Below are positions 10,157 to 22,167 of a DNA stretch of 64,000 nt, piece after piece. The stretch comes from Sordariomycetes sp. S80-01Y (lineage: Eukaryota; Ascomycota; Sordariomycetes), in NCBI GenBank assembly GCA_037042185.1, contig JAXQJY010000027.1, forward strand, positions 806,001-870,000, written 5' to 3'. The notes under the pieces are model-generated. The model was not told the origin of the DNA and did no database searches. It saw only the letters and a list, made by a program, of their open reading frames with translations. Made by a program: the position numbers and the translations under genes. Numbering within the stretch: the first letter of the stretch is position 1; each line of letters opens with the position of its first letter.

Positions 10157-11983
10157 CTAATACTTGTACTTGAAGTGGATGTTCTCTCGGTCAGTCATAT
10201 CCGCCTCGGCATTCAACTTTCCAAGTCGTTCACTCTCCTCCTCAGAGATACCCTGATCGCGAATGATCCTGGCGCGTCTTCTGTTCTCCCAGATGTCTGT
10301 GGGTCCAAGTCAGCATGTATTCAGGCAGGTCGGTATTCAAATATGACTTACAGTAAAATCGCCACGAGCCCATGCAGCAGAACTCTACGCAGTAGAGGAT
10401 GGCACACGCGGTGATACCGCGAACGTACTTGGGTGCGTCGGAGGGGACGAACATCTGAGCTCCGACAGCGTTGCCAACACAGTAGGCCACAAAGAGCGTG
10501 GCCGAAGTGACAGTCTTCTTGGTTCTACCCGCAACGTTGGACGGAAGGAAAGTCCAGATCACTGGAAAGTGGTTAACAAGTCGACTACGGAGATCATTTC
10601 GGACACTGTGACTTACTAAGTCCGGGGAGAGAGCCAAAAACCTGGAGGATGTACATTCCCCAGCGCGTCCACTTCATGCTATCGGTTGGGAGAAGTGAAA
10701 GCGCCAACATTCCAGTAAAAGCAGGGATGAGGGAGAACATCATCAACAGAACTATTCGTGCACTGGTCAGACACAAGACTTCAGCTGGCAAGGAGAGTCG
10801 CTTACATCGGAGGTTGGGCTTCTTCAGAGTGGTCACGCCGACAGTCAAGAACCAGAGAATGCTGATGCAGTAGTAAGGTGTGGATCCCTTCAGAAGGGTC
10901 TCCAGGGGTGTGAACCCGAACGACTGCCAGATGAGCTTTGAGAAGGTGGTGTTGGCGCCATTCGGCAGAGCGTTGATGATGGTGACGAAGAAGAAGAAGT
11001 ACGTCTGCGGATCTAGAAAGAGGAGGTTAGGTTGGGTTCTTTAGAACCATGCTGAATGCTTACCCTTGAAAGCTGCCCAGACTTGTTCCCATTTGAACTC
11101 GGATCGTTTCTCGCGGTCCGAACCAGTCTGGTTCACCAAAACGCGAGCGTTGGCCGCGCGCTTCTCTTCAGCGCTAAGCCATCGCACCTCTCGCGGTGTT
11201 CCGAGGATGAACCAGACCAGAATGCCCAGAGTTATGGTCAAGCCACCTAGGAAGAATGAGATCCCTTTCCACTGCGAAAGCTAGTCAGTATCCACTGCAA
11301 ATCAATGAGGACATGTGAGTCTGGGTCCTTACAGCTGCAAGACCACCAGGGTGAGCCTGCACATGGTTGCCAATAGCGTACATGCAAAGACCCGCGATAA
11401 TGTTCATTCCGGCGTTCGATGTTCCCCAGATGATAGAACGGAGGGTGTGCTCCTGCGACGTGTACCACGCACCGGTGATCAATATGAAAGTCGGGGAGAT
11501 GGTGCACTCAAGCCCACCCTGGAGCGTGCGCAGAACCATGAGATGAGTGAAGTTCTTCGCGAAGGCGATGCACAGGACGACAATACCCCAAAGAACCATG
11601 ACGACGGACAGAAACTTGCCCGTGTGAGATTTCTGCATGATCCAGTTACCGGGAAACTCGCACGCCATGTAGGACAGGTAGAAGACGGTGCTCAGCCAGT
11701 TGTATTGGTCGCCAACGAGGCCTGTGTCCTCGCGGATTCCGAAGACTGCCTGCGTACCGAGCGAGGTTTTGTCGGCTTGCTGGGTGCCGTAACAGAACCA
11801 CATCAGCGGCAGTAGCCAGAGATCGATTTTCCATCGCAGACGTCGCATGTAGGCGTCGGAGTACTCGGGGGCGAGATCGACTTCTCCATCGCCCAAGTCT
11901 TCAGGGAGGGACTTGCTGTCCGCGGGTTGCATTTCGAGGACATGCTGGTCGTTGAGACGAGCCGACTTGTCGGTGTCCGCCAT
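10157..11983 (-). CDS. MFS transporter, Dal5-like anion:cation symporter family
   Basis: Six exons, complement(join(10157..10296,10352..10561,10617..10751,10806..11012,11064..11271,11333..11983)); introns of 55, 55, 54, 51 and 61 nt; 516 residues. The first cytosolic segment (about 55 residues) is followed by WLLPLMWFCYGTQQADKTSL, the hallmark first helix of the allantoate permease (Dal5/Tna1/Seo1) group. Next come YLSYMACEFPGNWIMQK and helix 5, which carries LQGGLECTISP. The central loop (VRWLSAEEKRAANARVL) is typical. The C-terminal tail is charged and ends IHFKYKY. Known members import allantoate, nicotinate, biotin, pantothenate or dipeptides with protons at the plasma membrane. The substrate is not assignable here. 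The promoter carries a 17-bp direct repeat. Confidence 0.88.
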
Positions 11984-13161
11984 TGCTGGCTATCGGGTTT
12001 TGGTTGGTAGCTGGAGATGGAGACTGTGTTCGCCCGTCTTGGAATAGAGCTAGGACACGCTCAACATCAAAGCGTGTCAGGTTAGATTGAGGTCTTGCAG
12101 TGGATGGCTCGATCAATTGAGTACATCATTGCGAAATGGTCGGTGCGTCCTCTTGTATATCTAGACATGCTCCCTGACGGCCGGGTCTCCTCCGCAGGCT
12201 CGCTTGACACCCTGCCTCGCTTGCCACGGCATTCACTCTATGGCCAATCTATTCCTCGTCTATCTCTACCGTCAAGTACGCCCGCATTTTCGGCCGGGTC
12301 TCCTCCGAAGTGGGACAACGCGATAAAGATACTGGAAGGGTCTTGTGGTATCTCGGCTCCCACATTTAGCACCCGACGTGCATGAAGCCACGGTCTTGGG
12401 CCAACGTTACCCACTTCCCCCGCAAAATGGGAACCAATGCCACGGAACTTCAATGATAGCGACCAAATAGCAGACTGCAAAGGGATAATGGCCTAGGCCT
12501 CATATCTCCCAAATCAGAGTCGGGTAAGTACTACACCAGTAGTTTAGCGAAGGCCGTCGGATATCCCCTCGGCGGCGGGACGGTGATGCAGGCCTGCCTG
12601 GCGGCTCTGTAACCTTGTCGGAGAGGTGCTTGACTCTTGGGACATTGTTTTCTCAGCTACCGATTTAATTGCTCACAAGCTGTCACAGGCAGATATGGGG
12701 AGAATGGAATAGGATTTCATAGGTTGGGAAAGCGGTCGAATCGAGCTTTGCCACAAGAGCGAACTCCGTGCCGCCAACTATGCGTCCGACGAGGTTCACA
12801 TTGAGCGGTGCTTTCACTGAACAAACCACAGATATGCTGCCGGAATATTCTTGAGCACTCATTTAGTCATCAGAACGAAAGAGATCTATCAAATGTCGGG
12901 CGCGCTCACGAACAGTCCTGAGCTGCCATGTGAAAGGGAGTTAGCGGGGTGAGGTCCTTCTCGGGTTCATCGGAGAGGTAACCCGCTATGATGTGGCGCT
13001 GCAAAGGCCGCCCGCATTATTTAAGCAGAGCCTGCCATCATAGGATGCCAATCGGTCTTGAGATGGAAAGGAGTGGTCGAAAAAGGCAGGCCAACTGCTC
13101 CTGGGTGGTTGCTGATTGCGGCCACATTCACGAGCGAGTGCAGCCATTTATTGTTCTATCG
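11984..13161. other. intergenic region with permease promoter
   Basis: The left part is the promoter of the Dal5-like permease and the right part is the 3' flank of the NLR-like gene. It holds the 17-bp direct repeat and a GATAA at about 12321, the core bound by nitrogen GATA factors. The latter is weak evidence alone because such cores are common. No gene was recognised. Confidence 0.4.
12178..12307. repeat. 17-bp direct repeat CGGCCGGGTCTCCTCCG in permease promoter
   Basis: Identical 17-mers lie at 12178-12194 and 12291-12307, 113 bp apart start to start, about 195 and 308 bp upstream of the permease ATG. Each contains the CGGCCG palindrome. An exact 17-bp repeat in about 1.2 kb of non-coding DNA is unlikely by chance, so a regulator-binding pair is a reasonable inference. 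Confidence 0.55.
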
Positions 13162-16100
13162 CTACATTTGAAATACCTCTGCGAATCTTTCTGGATGAAA
13201 TTCCTCGAGTGCCCTGGTAAGCTCAACGTTGCCCTCACGCGAAGCATCACGGCAAGTACTCTGGAATAGATCGAAGGCTGCGTCACGGTGTAAAACGATG
13301 GACGCGCCCGCATCCAGCAAGACTTGAGCCGTCCTTGGATAGCCCTTTTTCAAAGCGTGATAAAGTGCCGTCCGGCCTGCTGAGTCGTGACCATCCACAG
13401 GGGAGCCGTGTTGCAGCAGGATGCTCACAATCCCCATAGACCCTCTATACGCTGCCGTTCTGAGGGGGCTCCTACCTTTGCTGTCAGTCAGGCCGACAGC
13501 GGCGCCATAATTGGCTAGGCACTGCACAACGTCCTTGGATTTCATTCTTACAGCTTTCATTAGAACGCTTTCCTCGCGGTTGTTGACGGCGTTGACGTCG
13601 GCACCGTGAGCGATCAGAAGTTCCACGATTGGAAGGGAGTTAGCCTTAACGGCATGGTAGAGAGGCGTTTGCCCAAAAAGAACTCCGTTTTGATTGGCGT
13701 CTGCCCCTCTCCGCAATAGCAAGCTGACCACACTGGCGTCAACGCAAACGTCTATTGCAAAGACCAATGGGGACACAGGGTCTTCAACATTGAGTGATAC
13801 GCCCGAGCTGATGAGCAGATCCATCGCATCGAGCTGCGAGCCAAGCATTGCAAATTCCAGAGGTTTCAGTACTTTCGTTGCAGTGAGCATGTAGTCGCTC
13901 CTGTATCCTTTGAATACGCATCGCGAATTGACTGATGCAGAATCCTTTTCAATCACTTGCCACATGATGTCCAGAATCCCAAAGAACGAGAGTAAATGTA
14001 GGACGGGAGGTGGAGCCGTAACTGAAGCACACTGTGGTGCGTCGTCGACTTCAAAGTAAGATGGTCCAAGAGCTTGGGGCGCTCGGTTGAATAGCGGTGT
14101 CCGGCAGAGCCGTACAACGGCCGCAAGTACATGCTTCTCGCTCTTCATAAAAATGTCGACTGGGGCTCGGTAGCTGTCCATAGCCTCTGCCATCTTGAAA
14201 TGATACCCCCAGTAGTGAGAAGCGTAGACCCGTAAAGTTTCCATCTTTATCGGGCGCCCTTCGTCCAAAGTGTCAATGGTGGTGGGCTCCAGAGAATAGT
14301 CATGGACGAGAAAAGCGAAATGAGCGCACAGCTCAAGCTCGTCCTCGGGTAAATCGTACATTAAATGGGTGATGCAGTCATCTGCCATGATCGAGAATGC
14401 TCCTGGGAGTAGCTCACGCTGATGATACTCCAGGTATTCTTGAGCCGTGTAATGCACAAGCTGTATTTCGTTACTTTCCTTTTGCAGGGTTACAAGACCG
14501 CAGCACACAGAGATGAGGACATTGGTGTCCGTGAGGTTATCAATATCGAGTGCACGTTCGCCGGGTTTGGTAGCGACTACGGCCTGAAGTTCGTCTGCTG
14601 TGAATCGTCGTCTTGCAAAGGTGATCCACATGAGTACTCTTTCTGCCAATTCGCGAAATCCTGGCAGTTGGCCTTTGATCCTTGCTAATATGTCAGAGTA
14701 GGCGGTGCTCAAGACAATGGATCGATTATCATCGCTCGGATGGTCAGCGGATCCTACCAGCTTTCGTAGAGCGTCTTTGAGTGATCTGACATTATGTTTG
14801 TCCACAAGCGAGTTCACGTGCAGCTTAGCTATCAGAAACCTATCAAGTCAGGAAAAGCAAACGGTATCGGCGAGGATGGTTTTGGACTCACATTCCTTGA
14901 GACGCAGCGATTACATAGTCTCGGATCTCAGACTGAAGGTCGTCGCTTTTCCTGACAAATTCGGGAAGCCTAGCGATGCTCTCCTTCAAGTAGAAGGTTA
15001 GATCGTCGGAAGTGGCTGCGATCTCCAGAGACGCTGCTCCCTTGAACTTCTTCTCAATGAAGGGGATATGTCTTGAAGTCGCAAAGAAGCTAACATTGGT
15101 CGTTTCTTGGAGATCCAGGATTTTGTCCGGCAAATTAGTCTGCTGACCATCATCAGACTGACACTCGTCGAGTGCGTCGATAATAATGTAGGCCCGATCG
15201 AACATTTCGAGGACTTCTCGTAAGGTAGTTTCGACCTCACTTATCACTGGTTTGGTGCTCTTCCTTTGGTGGTCGCTGAACAGCTTATGGACAGTTTCGG
15301 GTACGGACGGTAGGCACGCACACAGCTGCCGTAACAGGCTTGATAAAAGCTTCTGCAGCGTCTGGTTTGCTTGGCGCTTGAAGTTGCAGTATATGAAAGC
15401 AACCCCGATTGTTCCCTGAGAACCGCAAAACTGCCTCACAGCATCGATAACTATTGATGACATGACAGTCTTGCCAGCTCCTGGAAGTCCGGGGCAAAAG
15501 AGCGTCTTCCGTTTTACAGATAGCCAGTCTCCAAACGGGGGAGATTCAAGTAGCCACTGGCCGGTGCCTTGGCTTCTATTCTGCACAACATCGCTATGCT
15601 GGGCTCCGTAGTCTTCGGTAGACAGCCAGTCCAAGACCCTGCGGTTCTCGTGTGCCTGCATATTAGAACGGAGCTCGCGCACGCCAGCGTTAGCTGCGGT
15701 CGTGGCTTGTCTCACTGCACAATGGTCAGAAAGCGGGCTTGTCCGGCGGAAGTCTGCAAGCTGCTATACCTTCTGAGACAACGTCGAGAATCTTCTGCTC
15801 CCGTTCGATGGCGGTCGGTTTTAGCTCAAGACAAAGGGCTTTCGCGTATGCAGCGGCTGCCATGGCTGCGTAACCCTGCCACTTCTTATTCTTGTGAGAG
15901 TCTGAGTAGTCGCAGATGCCACGAATAACCAGACACGGAAACGAGTTCATCAGCCCGCCAGCTTCCATTTCAAAACAAAGAACGTTCCTGTCCCGGATAA
16001 GCCGGTCTCGCAGCAACGCATCTTTCATAAGCGAATTCGCAGAAGCTATCAAGCCATAGTGGATTTGCAGTTCGTCCTCGTCTTGATCTCTTGGAGGGCG

Positions 16101-16766
16101 CTGCACAATAGTGGCCGTGAGCTGAGCGCAGGCATTCTCGCAAAGCCCCCCTTGGTGTAGATAATCTGAGTTGAAAAGCAGATCAGAGGACCTATCAGGC
16201 TTGCCGTACTTCTTGCGCAACCTTTTATTCGCTGACAAGGCTTCTTTAACCGCTACGTCGATGCCATTTCCCTTCCTTTCGTAGCGACTGCGAAGGCCAG
16301 AGACGGCGGCCCGTAGAACAGCAGGCGGCTGGTTCATACTGCGCGTGTACTGGAACTCCCGCTCTTGGACGGTCTTGCCGAAGTCGTACTGGAAGACTCC
16401 ACTGTGTCCATCACTGGCGGTGGAGACGACAATATCTCCAAGTCTAATATCAACGTCTTCGCTGGGGGCCCCTCCACCAATGCCGACCATGAGACCTATT
16501 CGTACATTCGGGAAGCTGCGCACCAGGTCTTTGGCGACAGAGGCGGCCGTCGCCGTTCCATACTCGCCGCTGGGGAGCACAGCGACAACGACGTTGTGCT
16601 TGCCAATGGACCCGAGGGTATAGTGGTTGTCGTCCCGCTCCTCTGTCTCGTTCTCATCCAATGGCAGATGCTCTTGATCCAAGAACTCCTGCGCAGCTGT
16701 ATACTCGACGGGTAGCGCACAGATCCAGCCTACGGTGTACGCGCTTTTGTCCAGCCGGATCGCCAT
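13162..16766 (-). CDS. NLR-like protein: PNP/UDP-phosphorylase domain, NACHT, ankyrin repeats
   Basis: Three exons, complement(join(13162..14839,14892..15714,15770..16766)); introns of 52 and 55 nt; 1165 residues. Residues 1 to about 310 form a nucleoside phosphorylase-like domain (VGWICALPVEYTAA, LMVGIGGGAP, FEMEAGGLMNSFPCLVIRGI, CDYSD). A NACHT-type ATPase follows, with P-loop GLPGAGKT at residues 408-415, Walker B YIIIDALDE at 508-516, and the sensor-like FFATSRH. AASQGMFLIAKLHVNSL spans the second splice, and a winged-helix-like segment (RVLMWITFARRRFTADELQ) follows. About six ankyrin repeats occupy residues 920-1120. In filamentous fungi this architecture belongs to STAND/NLR proteins tied to non-self recognition and heterokaryon incompatibility. 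The N-terminal domain may act on nucleosides as the effector. Its partner and trigger are unknown. No signal peptide or membrane segment is seen. Confidence 0.92.
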
Positions 16767-18854
16767 TTCGAACAGCGCACGCAGCGGACGGAGACGTTGC
16801 CGAACAGAATCCAGCGGACAATAGCTCTGACACAGGGATGAGGGGAAAGGGTCACCAATACGGCAAGCCCTGTGGTTCTACATCGATACACACGCAGCCC
16901 TTGGAGCCAATCAGGCTGACTGCGAGGCTGACTGTGCTGACATGGCCAAGACCCGATGAGAGCCCATCGGCACTTCACGAAAATAAGGCCCCAAGGGTCC
17001 CAATGGTGCGGCTCAGGTATTCAGCTGCCACTGGTTAGAAAAGCAATTGACTTCACTTGCCGACCCGGGGCTCCCACAAAGTCATGGATTTTGGCACAAC
17101 TGTTGTCTGGGGCCACATCCCCGCGGAACCGCGCCAGAGGTGCCGAACCTGCGAGAACCTGCATCCCGTTTCAGGTAAGGCTACCCGGAGATTTAAATAG
17201 CAATTTGATAAGAGCAACTGTGGTAAGAACAATGTTCGAGAACGACGGCAAACAACCGGTGCATTCTGTTTTTGATACCCGTAGCAACGAGGATGTGTTT
17301 GTGGGCGCCGGCAGCTGGCGGCACTAATAATAGCCACTCGTCGTAACACGGGTTTTATATCAGCCTACCCTAGAGTCACAGCTTCAAACAGCCACCCCCT
17401 GACCAAATGGTTGAAAATGTAACGAAAGAAGTGTGCAAAAATAACCCAGTGAGAAGGAAATGCATCATTGCCTCAAACAATGCGTCGGTTGCTATCGCAC
17501 ACTTGCAGTTGGAGAACATTGGTAGAAGGCACAAAGAATTGTGTACGTAATTATCACAAGGATTCACAAGCTATCCCACAATCCCCGCGCGCCTCCACTT
17601 CCATCACAGTAAAGGAGAATTTTGGTATCCAGAAGCCGAGAGCCAGCAGTAATGTGACTCGTCATGAATCCGATTCTTTCCTTCGCCTGATACAACAGCG
17701 TCACATCGCCTGAGTCTCGGCATGTCATTGCTACTCGTACTGCGGTATGTCCTTCGGAACGTCGTCGGCAGATGTCACTTGCAAGGGTGATGACGGCTCC
17801 AGACCCGCGTCCCTCACCGGTCCAGGGTCGTGGGGAGGACTCGTCGGCGATAAGGGAGGGATTTGTGCAATGGATAGTGTAGCAGAGATCCCAGCCCATC
17901 ACTGCCGTACTTGGTACGTGTGCGCTATTTATAAGAGTCGACACCGCGGTGAAACGCAGCCCTCATGATTCAAGATGCCAAGGCGCGACCTGAACAGTTT
18001 GAAAAAAAGTCAACAAAGGCGGTCTCGGCTGTGCCGATCCTGGAGGGCTTGGCGACTAACAATGCCTCAGATGGAATGGGCGCGTATCTGTTAGCATTCG
18101 GTGAGGCAACCATTCATGACGAAGACGTTTGCATGCGGATCCACTTGGCGCTCGCGTGTGGGGAAGGACAGTCCACCCAACAGACGTGAGCCATGGTCAA
18201 AAGTTAAAAACTCAAATTCTGAGCCTCAATTGACGGCCACTGCGTGATGCGAAAGACGGCGGAAAAAAAGAAAAACAACACTTCGAACGGGAACAATTCA
18301 ATTGCAGCGCTTCTGGGCATCCTGCAGTCACGTAAAGGCCGCAATCGGCTCGTGTCGTCATCGGGATCGGTCTCACCGTTGAGACGCGTGCGCCAGATAA
18401 GCGGCGATGCCCCACCACTAGCGGCTGTTTAGCTCCAACGAACTCGGAAGGAACATCCTGGTGGGCTGGGCGGGGGAAGCGACTTGCTCTTTAACTTAAG
18501 CCGAGCCTCTGCTCCCACTTTTCATCTTGTTCTCTTCCTCTTCAACCTCTTCCGTCAATTCACCGACGACCTCGACCTCGTCCTCGACCTCGTCCTCGAC
18601 CTCGTCCTCGACCTCGTCCAGGCCTCTCCCTCTTCTCTTCACCTACTCTTTGTCCCCGACCTCTCCATTCTGAAGTCTCCCGTTGCGTCATTCCCGCCCG
18701 GGAACCAACCCTCTACCATCTATCCGTCACGCACATTGATGGAGTCCGCTACCAACTGTCGCAACATCATTATCGTCGTCCCGGCCAGTGAATTCGGCCG
18801 GAACCACCCTGAATCACAATAACACACGTGGGAGCCTTGTCCATCCGCTAGAAA
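16767..18854. other. divergent intergenic region, NLR-like gene / ENA ATPase
   Basis: About 2.1 kb lies between two divergent start codons. The right 400 bp is pyrimidine-rich, like fungal core promoters and 5' leaders. PacC-like hexamers occur (GCCAAG at 17977, CTTGGC at 18144), but at a frequency expected by chance. No convincing gene is seen. Confidence 0.4.
18571..18618. repeat. 12-bp tandem repeat CTCGACCTCGTC x4 in ENA 5' leader
   Basis: Four perfect copies lie in the CT-rich region about 240-285 bp upstream of the ATPase ATG. Since 12 is a multiple of three, copy number could change without shifting any frame. The segment is probably transcribed leader or core promoter. Confidence 0.6.
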
Positions 18855-21800
18855 ATGGGTAAGGATCAGGAAAAAGGCCCCGCCGAGGGGCACGTCAGCG
18901 GCCAGTCCAACCGTCCGCTGTCGTTGCCCGCTCACAGCCTTACGCTGAACCAGGCTGCCGAAGAACTCAAGGCCGACGTGGCTTCTGGCCTGTCCGCCAA
19001 CGACGCCAAGTCTCGCTTGGAAGAGTATGGCCCCAATGACCTCGGCCAAGGCGAGGGTGTATCCCCTGTGCGCATCCTCGTCGCCCAAGTTGCCAACGCC
19101 ATGACCCTCGTCCTCATCATGGCCATGGCCGTCAGTTTCGGTATCAAGTCCTGGATCGAGGGTGGTGTCGTTGCTGGTGTCATTGCCCTCAACGTCATCG
19201 TCGGTTTCTTCCAGGAATACTCTGCGGAGAAGACCATGGACTCGCTGCGTTCCCTCAGCTCTCCTACGGCTCGCGTCGTCCGAGATGGCGATGTTGTCAC
19301 CGTCCCGTCTGGAGACATTGTCCCCGGTGACCTCGTCGAGGTCAAGGTCGGTGACACTATTCCAGCCGATATCAGGTAAGATACATTATCTCCCAGGGCA
19401 CTGGACTTTTACTAACAACCTCAGGGTCTTCGATGCTGTCAACTTTGAGACTGATGAGGCCCTCCTCACTGGAGAATCCCTCCCCGTCCGCAAGAACGAG
19501 GAGATGACTTTCGACGAAAAGACTGGGCCCGGAGATCGCCTCAACGTGGCCTACAGCTCTTCGACTGTCACCAAGGGCCGCGCCCGCGGAATCGTTTTCG
19601 CCACAGGTGTTTACACCGAAATCGGTGCCATCGCCGCTGAGCTTCGCAAGAAGGACTCCAAGGTCCGCCAGGTTAAGCGCAAGGATGACGGCACCGCCAG
19701 GCCCCACCGATATCTTGAGGCCTGGGGTCTGACTTTCACCGACGCTGTCGGCCGTTTCCTCGGTGTCAATGTCGGAACGCCCCTGCAGAAGAAGCTTTCC
19801 AAGCTGGCTATCCTCCTCTTCGGTATCGCGGTCATTTGCGCGATTATCTGTCTCGGCGCCAACGAGTTCAGGCCGTTGCAAGAGGTTATCATTTACGCTG
19901 TTGCCACCGGTCTCTCCATGATTCCCGCCAGTTTGGTCGTCGTGCTCACCATCACTATGGCAGCCGGTACCAAGCGCATGGTTCAGCGCAATGTCATTGT
20001 GCGTAACCTCAAGTCGCTTGAGGCTCTTGGCGCTGTCACGGATATTTGCAGTGACAAGACAGGAACCCTTACTCAAGGCAAGATGGTCGCTCGTAACGCT
20101 TGGCTCCCTGGCAAGGGCACCTACACCATCGAGAACTCGACGGCCCCATTTGACCCTACCGCTGGTGACATTCGCTTCCACGCCGACTCTCCCCACCGCA
20201 TCAACTTCAAGGAGGCTGGTGAAGCGTGTGGCTCCATCGGCAAGCCCGACGATCTCCTGCAGCAGGGCGGCGCCCACCTCTCAGACTTCCTGCACGTCGC
20301 GTCATTGGCCAACCTGGCAACTGTGCAGCAGAAGGAAGATCGCTGGGAAGCTCGAGGTGATCCCACCGAGATTGCGATTCAGGTCTTCTCCACTCGCTTC
20401 GGCTGGAGCAGAGTCAAGCGAACCCACGGCGAGAAGCCTGAATATGCTGACATCGCCGAGCTGCCTTTCGACTCTGACGTCAAGCGCATGTCTGTCATCA
20501 TGAAAAACAACGCCACCGGTGAGCTCTCTGCCCTCACTAAGGGTGCTGTGGAGCGTGTTATCCAAATTTGCACCGTCTACGCCGACGACAAGGGTGAAAT
20601 GATTGAGATGACTGAGGAGTTCCGCCAAGAGATTCTCCGCAACATGGAAGTGTTTGCCGGACTTGGTCTCCGTGTCCTCGCTCTCGCGAGTAAGGTCTAC
20701 ACCCACCCTCTGGACAAGGGCGGTGAGGTTGACCGCAAAACTGTCGAATGTGATCTGGTATTCCGTGGTCTCGTTGGTCTGTATGACCCTCCTCGACCGG
20801 AATCTGCCCCTGCTGTCCGCAGCTGCCACGAAGCTGGTATCTCGGTGCACATGCTTACTGGTGACCATCCTGAAACGGCCAAGGCTATCGCCATCGAGGT
20901 CGGCATCCTCCCTTCGCGTATGGGTGATGTTGCCAAGGACATAGCCGACGCTATGGTTATGACAGCTACGAGCTTTGACGCCTTGACGGATGATCAGGTA
21001 GACGAACTCCCCGTCCTGCCCCTGGTCATCGCCCGTTGCGCCCCGTCCACCAAGGTTCGTATGATTGAAGCTCTCCACCGCCGAGAACGGTTCTGCGCTA
21101 TGACGGGTGACGGTGTCAACGACTCGCCATCCCTCCGTCGCGCCGACGTTGGTATCGCTATGGGACAAGCTGGCTCTGATGTGGCAAAAGCAAGTACCCC
21201 GACCCCATGCATCAAGTCTTTCCCGCTGATCCATTTCTAGGACGCCTCAGACATTGTTCTGAGCGACGACAACTTTGCTTCCATCGTAGCCGCCATTGAG
21301 GAAGGTCGCCGTATCTTCGACAACATCCAGAAGTTCATTCTCCACGTGCTCTCTGAAAATGTGGCACAAGCTTGCACCCTGCTTGTTGGCCTTGCCTTTA
21401 AGGACGATTCTCGTATTTCCGTCTTCCCCTTGGCCCCAGTACAGATTATCTGGATTATTATGGCAACTTCTGGTATGCCTGATATGGGTCTCGGTTTCGA
21501 ACAGGCCGTATCCGACATCATGCGCCGCCCACCGCAATCCCTCAAGGCCGGTGTCTTCACCAAGGAATTCCTCGTGGACATGGTCGTGTACGGACTCTGG
21601 ATCGCTGCGCTCTGTCTCGCGGCTTTCTCACTCGTTGTCTTTGGTTTCGGGAACGGATCCTTGGGCTCCGATTGCAACAGGTCGTATAGCGAGCAGTGTG
21701 ACACAGTCTTCCGCGCCCGCGCAACGACCTTTGCTTGTTTGACCTGGTTCGCTCTCTTCCTTGCTTGGGAGATGATTGACATGCGTCGATCCTTCTTCCG

Positions 21801-22167
21801 CATGCAGCCCGGATCTAAGAAGTACTTCACTCAGTGGATGCACGACATCTGGCGTAACCAGTTCCTCTTCTGGGCCATCATCGCCGGCATCGTCACCATG
21901 TTCCCCATCCTGTACATCCCAGTGCTGAACAAGCAAGTCTTCCTCCACGTCGGAATTACCTGGGAATGGGGCATCGTCTTCGTTGCTGCTACGCTCTTCT
22001 TCGCCGGCGTTGAACTCTGGAAGTTTGGTAAGCGTGTCTTCTTCCGTCGTCTCAACAACAAGTCTACCGGTACTGCCTGGAAGGACATGGACATCGAGGA
22101 GCGCGTGTTCGGAGAGTATCTCGCCGGCGCCCCCTCCAGAGATTCTCCGCCCGCCAAGGCGCAGTAA
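18855..22167 (+). CDS. ENA1: P-type ATPase, Na+/K+/Li+ efflux (ENA, subfamily IID)
   Basis: Three exons, join(18855..19375,19425..21189,21241..22167); 1070 residues, the ENA length. The second intron starts GCAAGT and ends CTAG, a GC-AG intron; using it joins DVAK to DASDIVLSDDNF exactly as in the family, while the nearby GT would break the frame. Other motifs are TGES at 189-192 (dephosphorylation), DKTGTLTQ with phospho-Asp D384, and the hinge GDGVND at 735-740. The N-terminal cation-ATPase domain (LSANDAKSRLEEYGPNDL) and about ten membrane segments are visible. ENA pumps extrude sodium, lithium or potassium at the plasma membrane and are usually induced by salt and alkaline pH. The symbol is given by family resemblance. 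Paralogues are common in fungi, so orthology to a specific ENA is not proven. Confidence 0.92.

Noticed and set aside
17977-18149. Two PacC-like hexamers upstream of the ENA gene
   Set aside because: ENA genes are often pH-regulated, but a degenerate hexamer is expected about twice in 2 kb on both strands, so this is not evidence.
19372-21234. Two antisense frames of about 300 codons within the ENA ATPase
   Set aside because: Mirror frames of a codon-biased exon; no motifs of their own.
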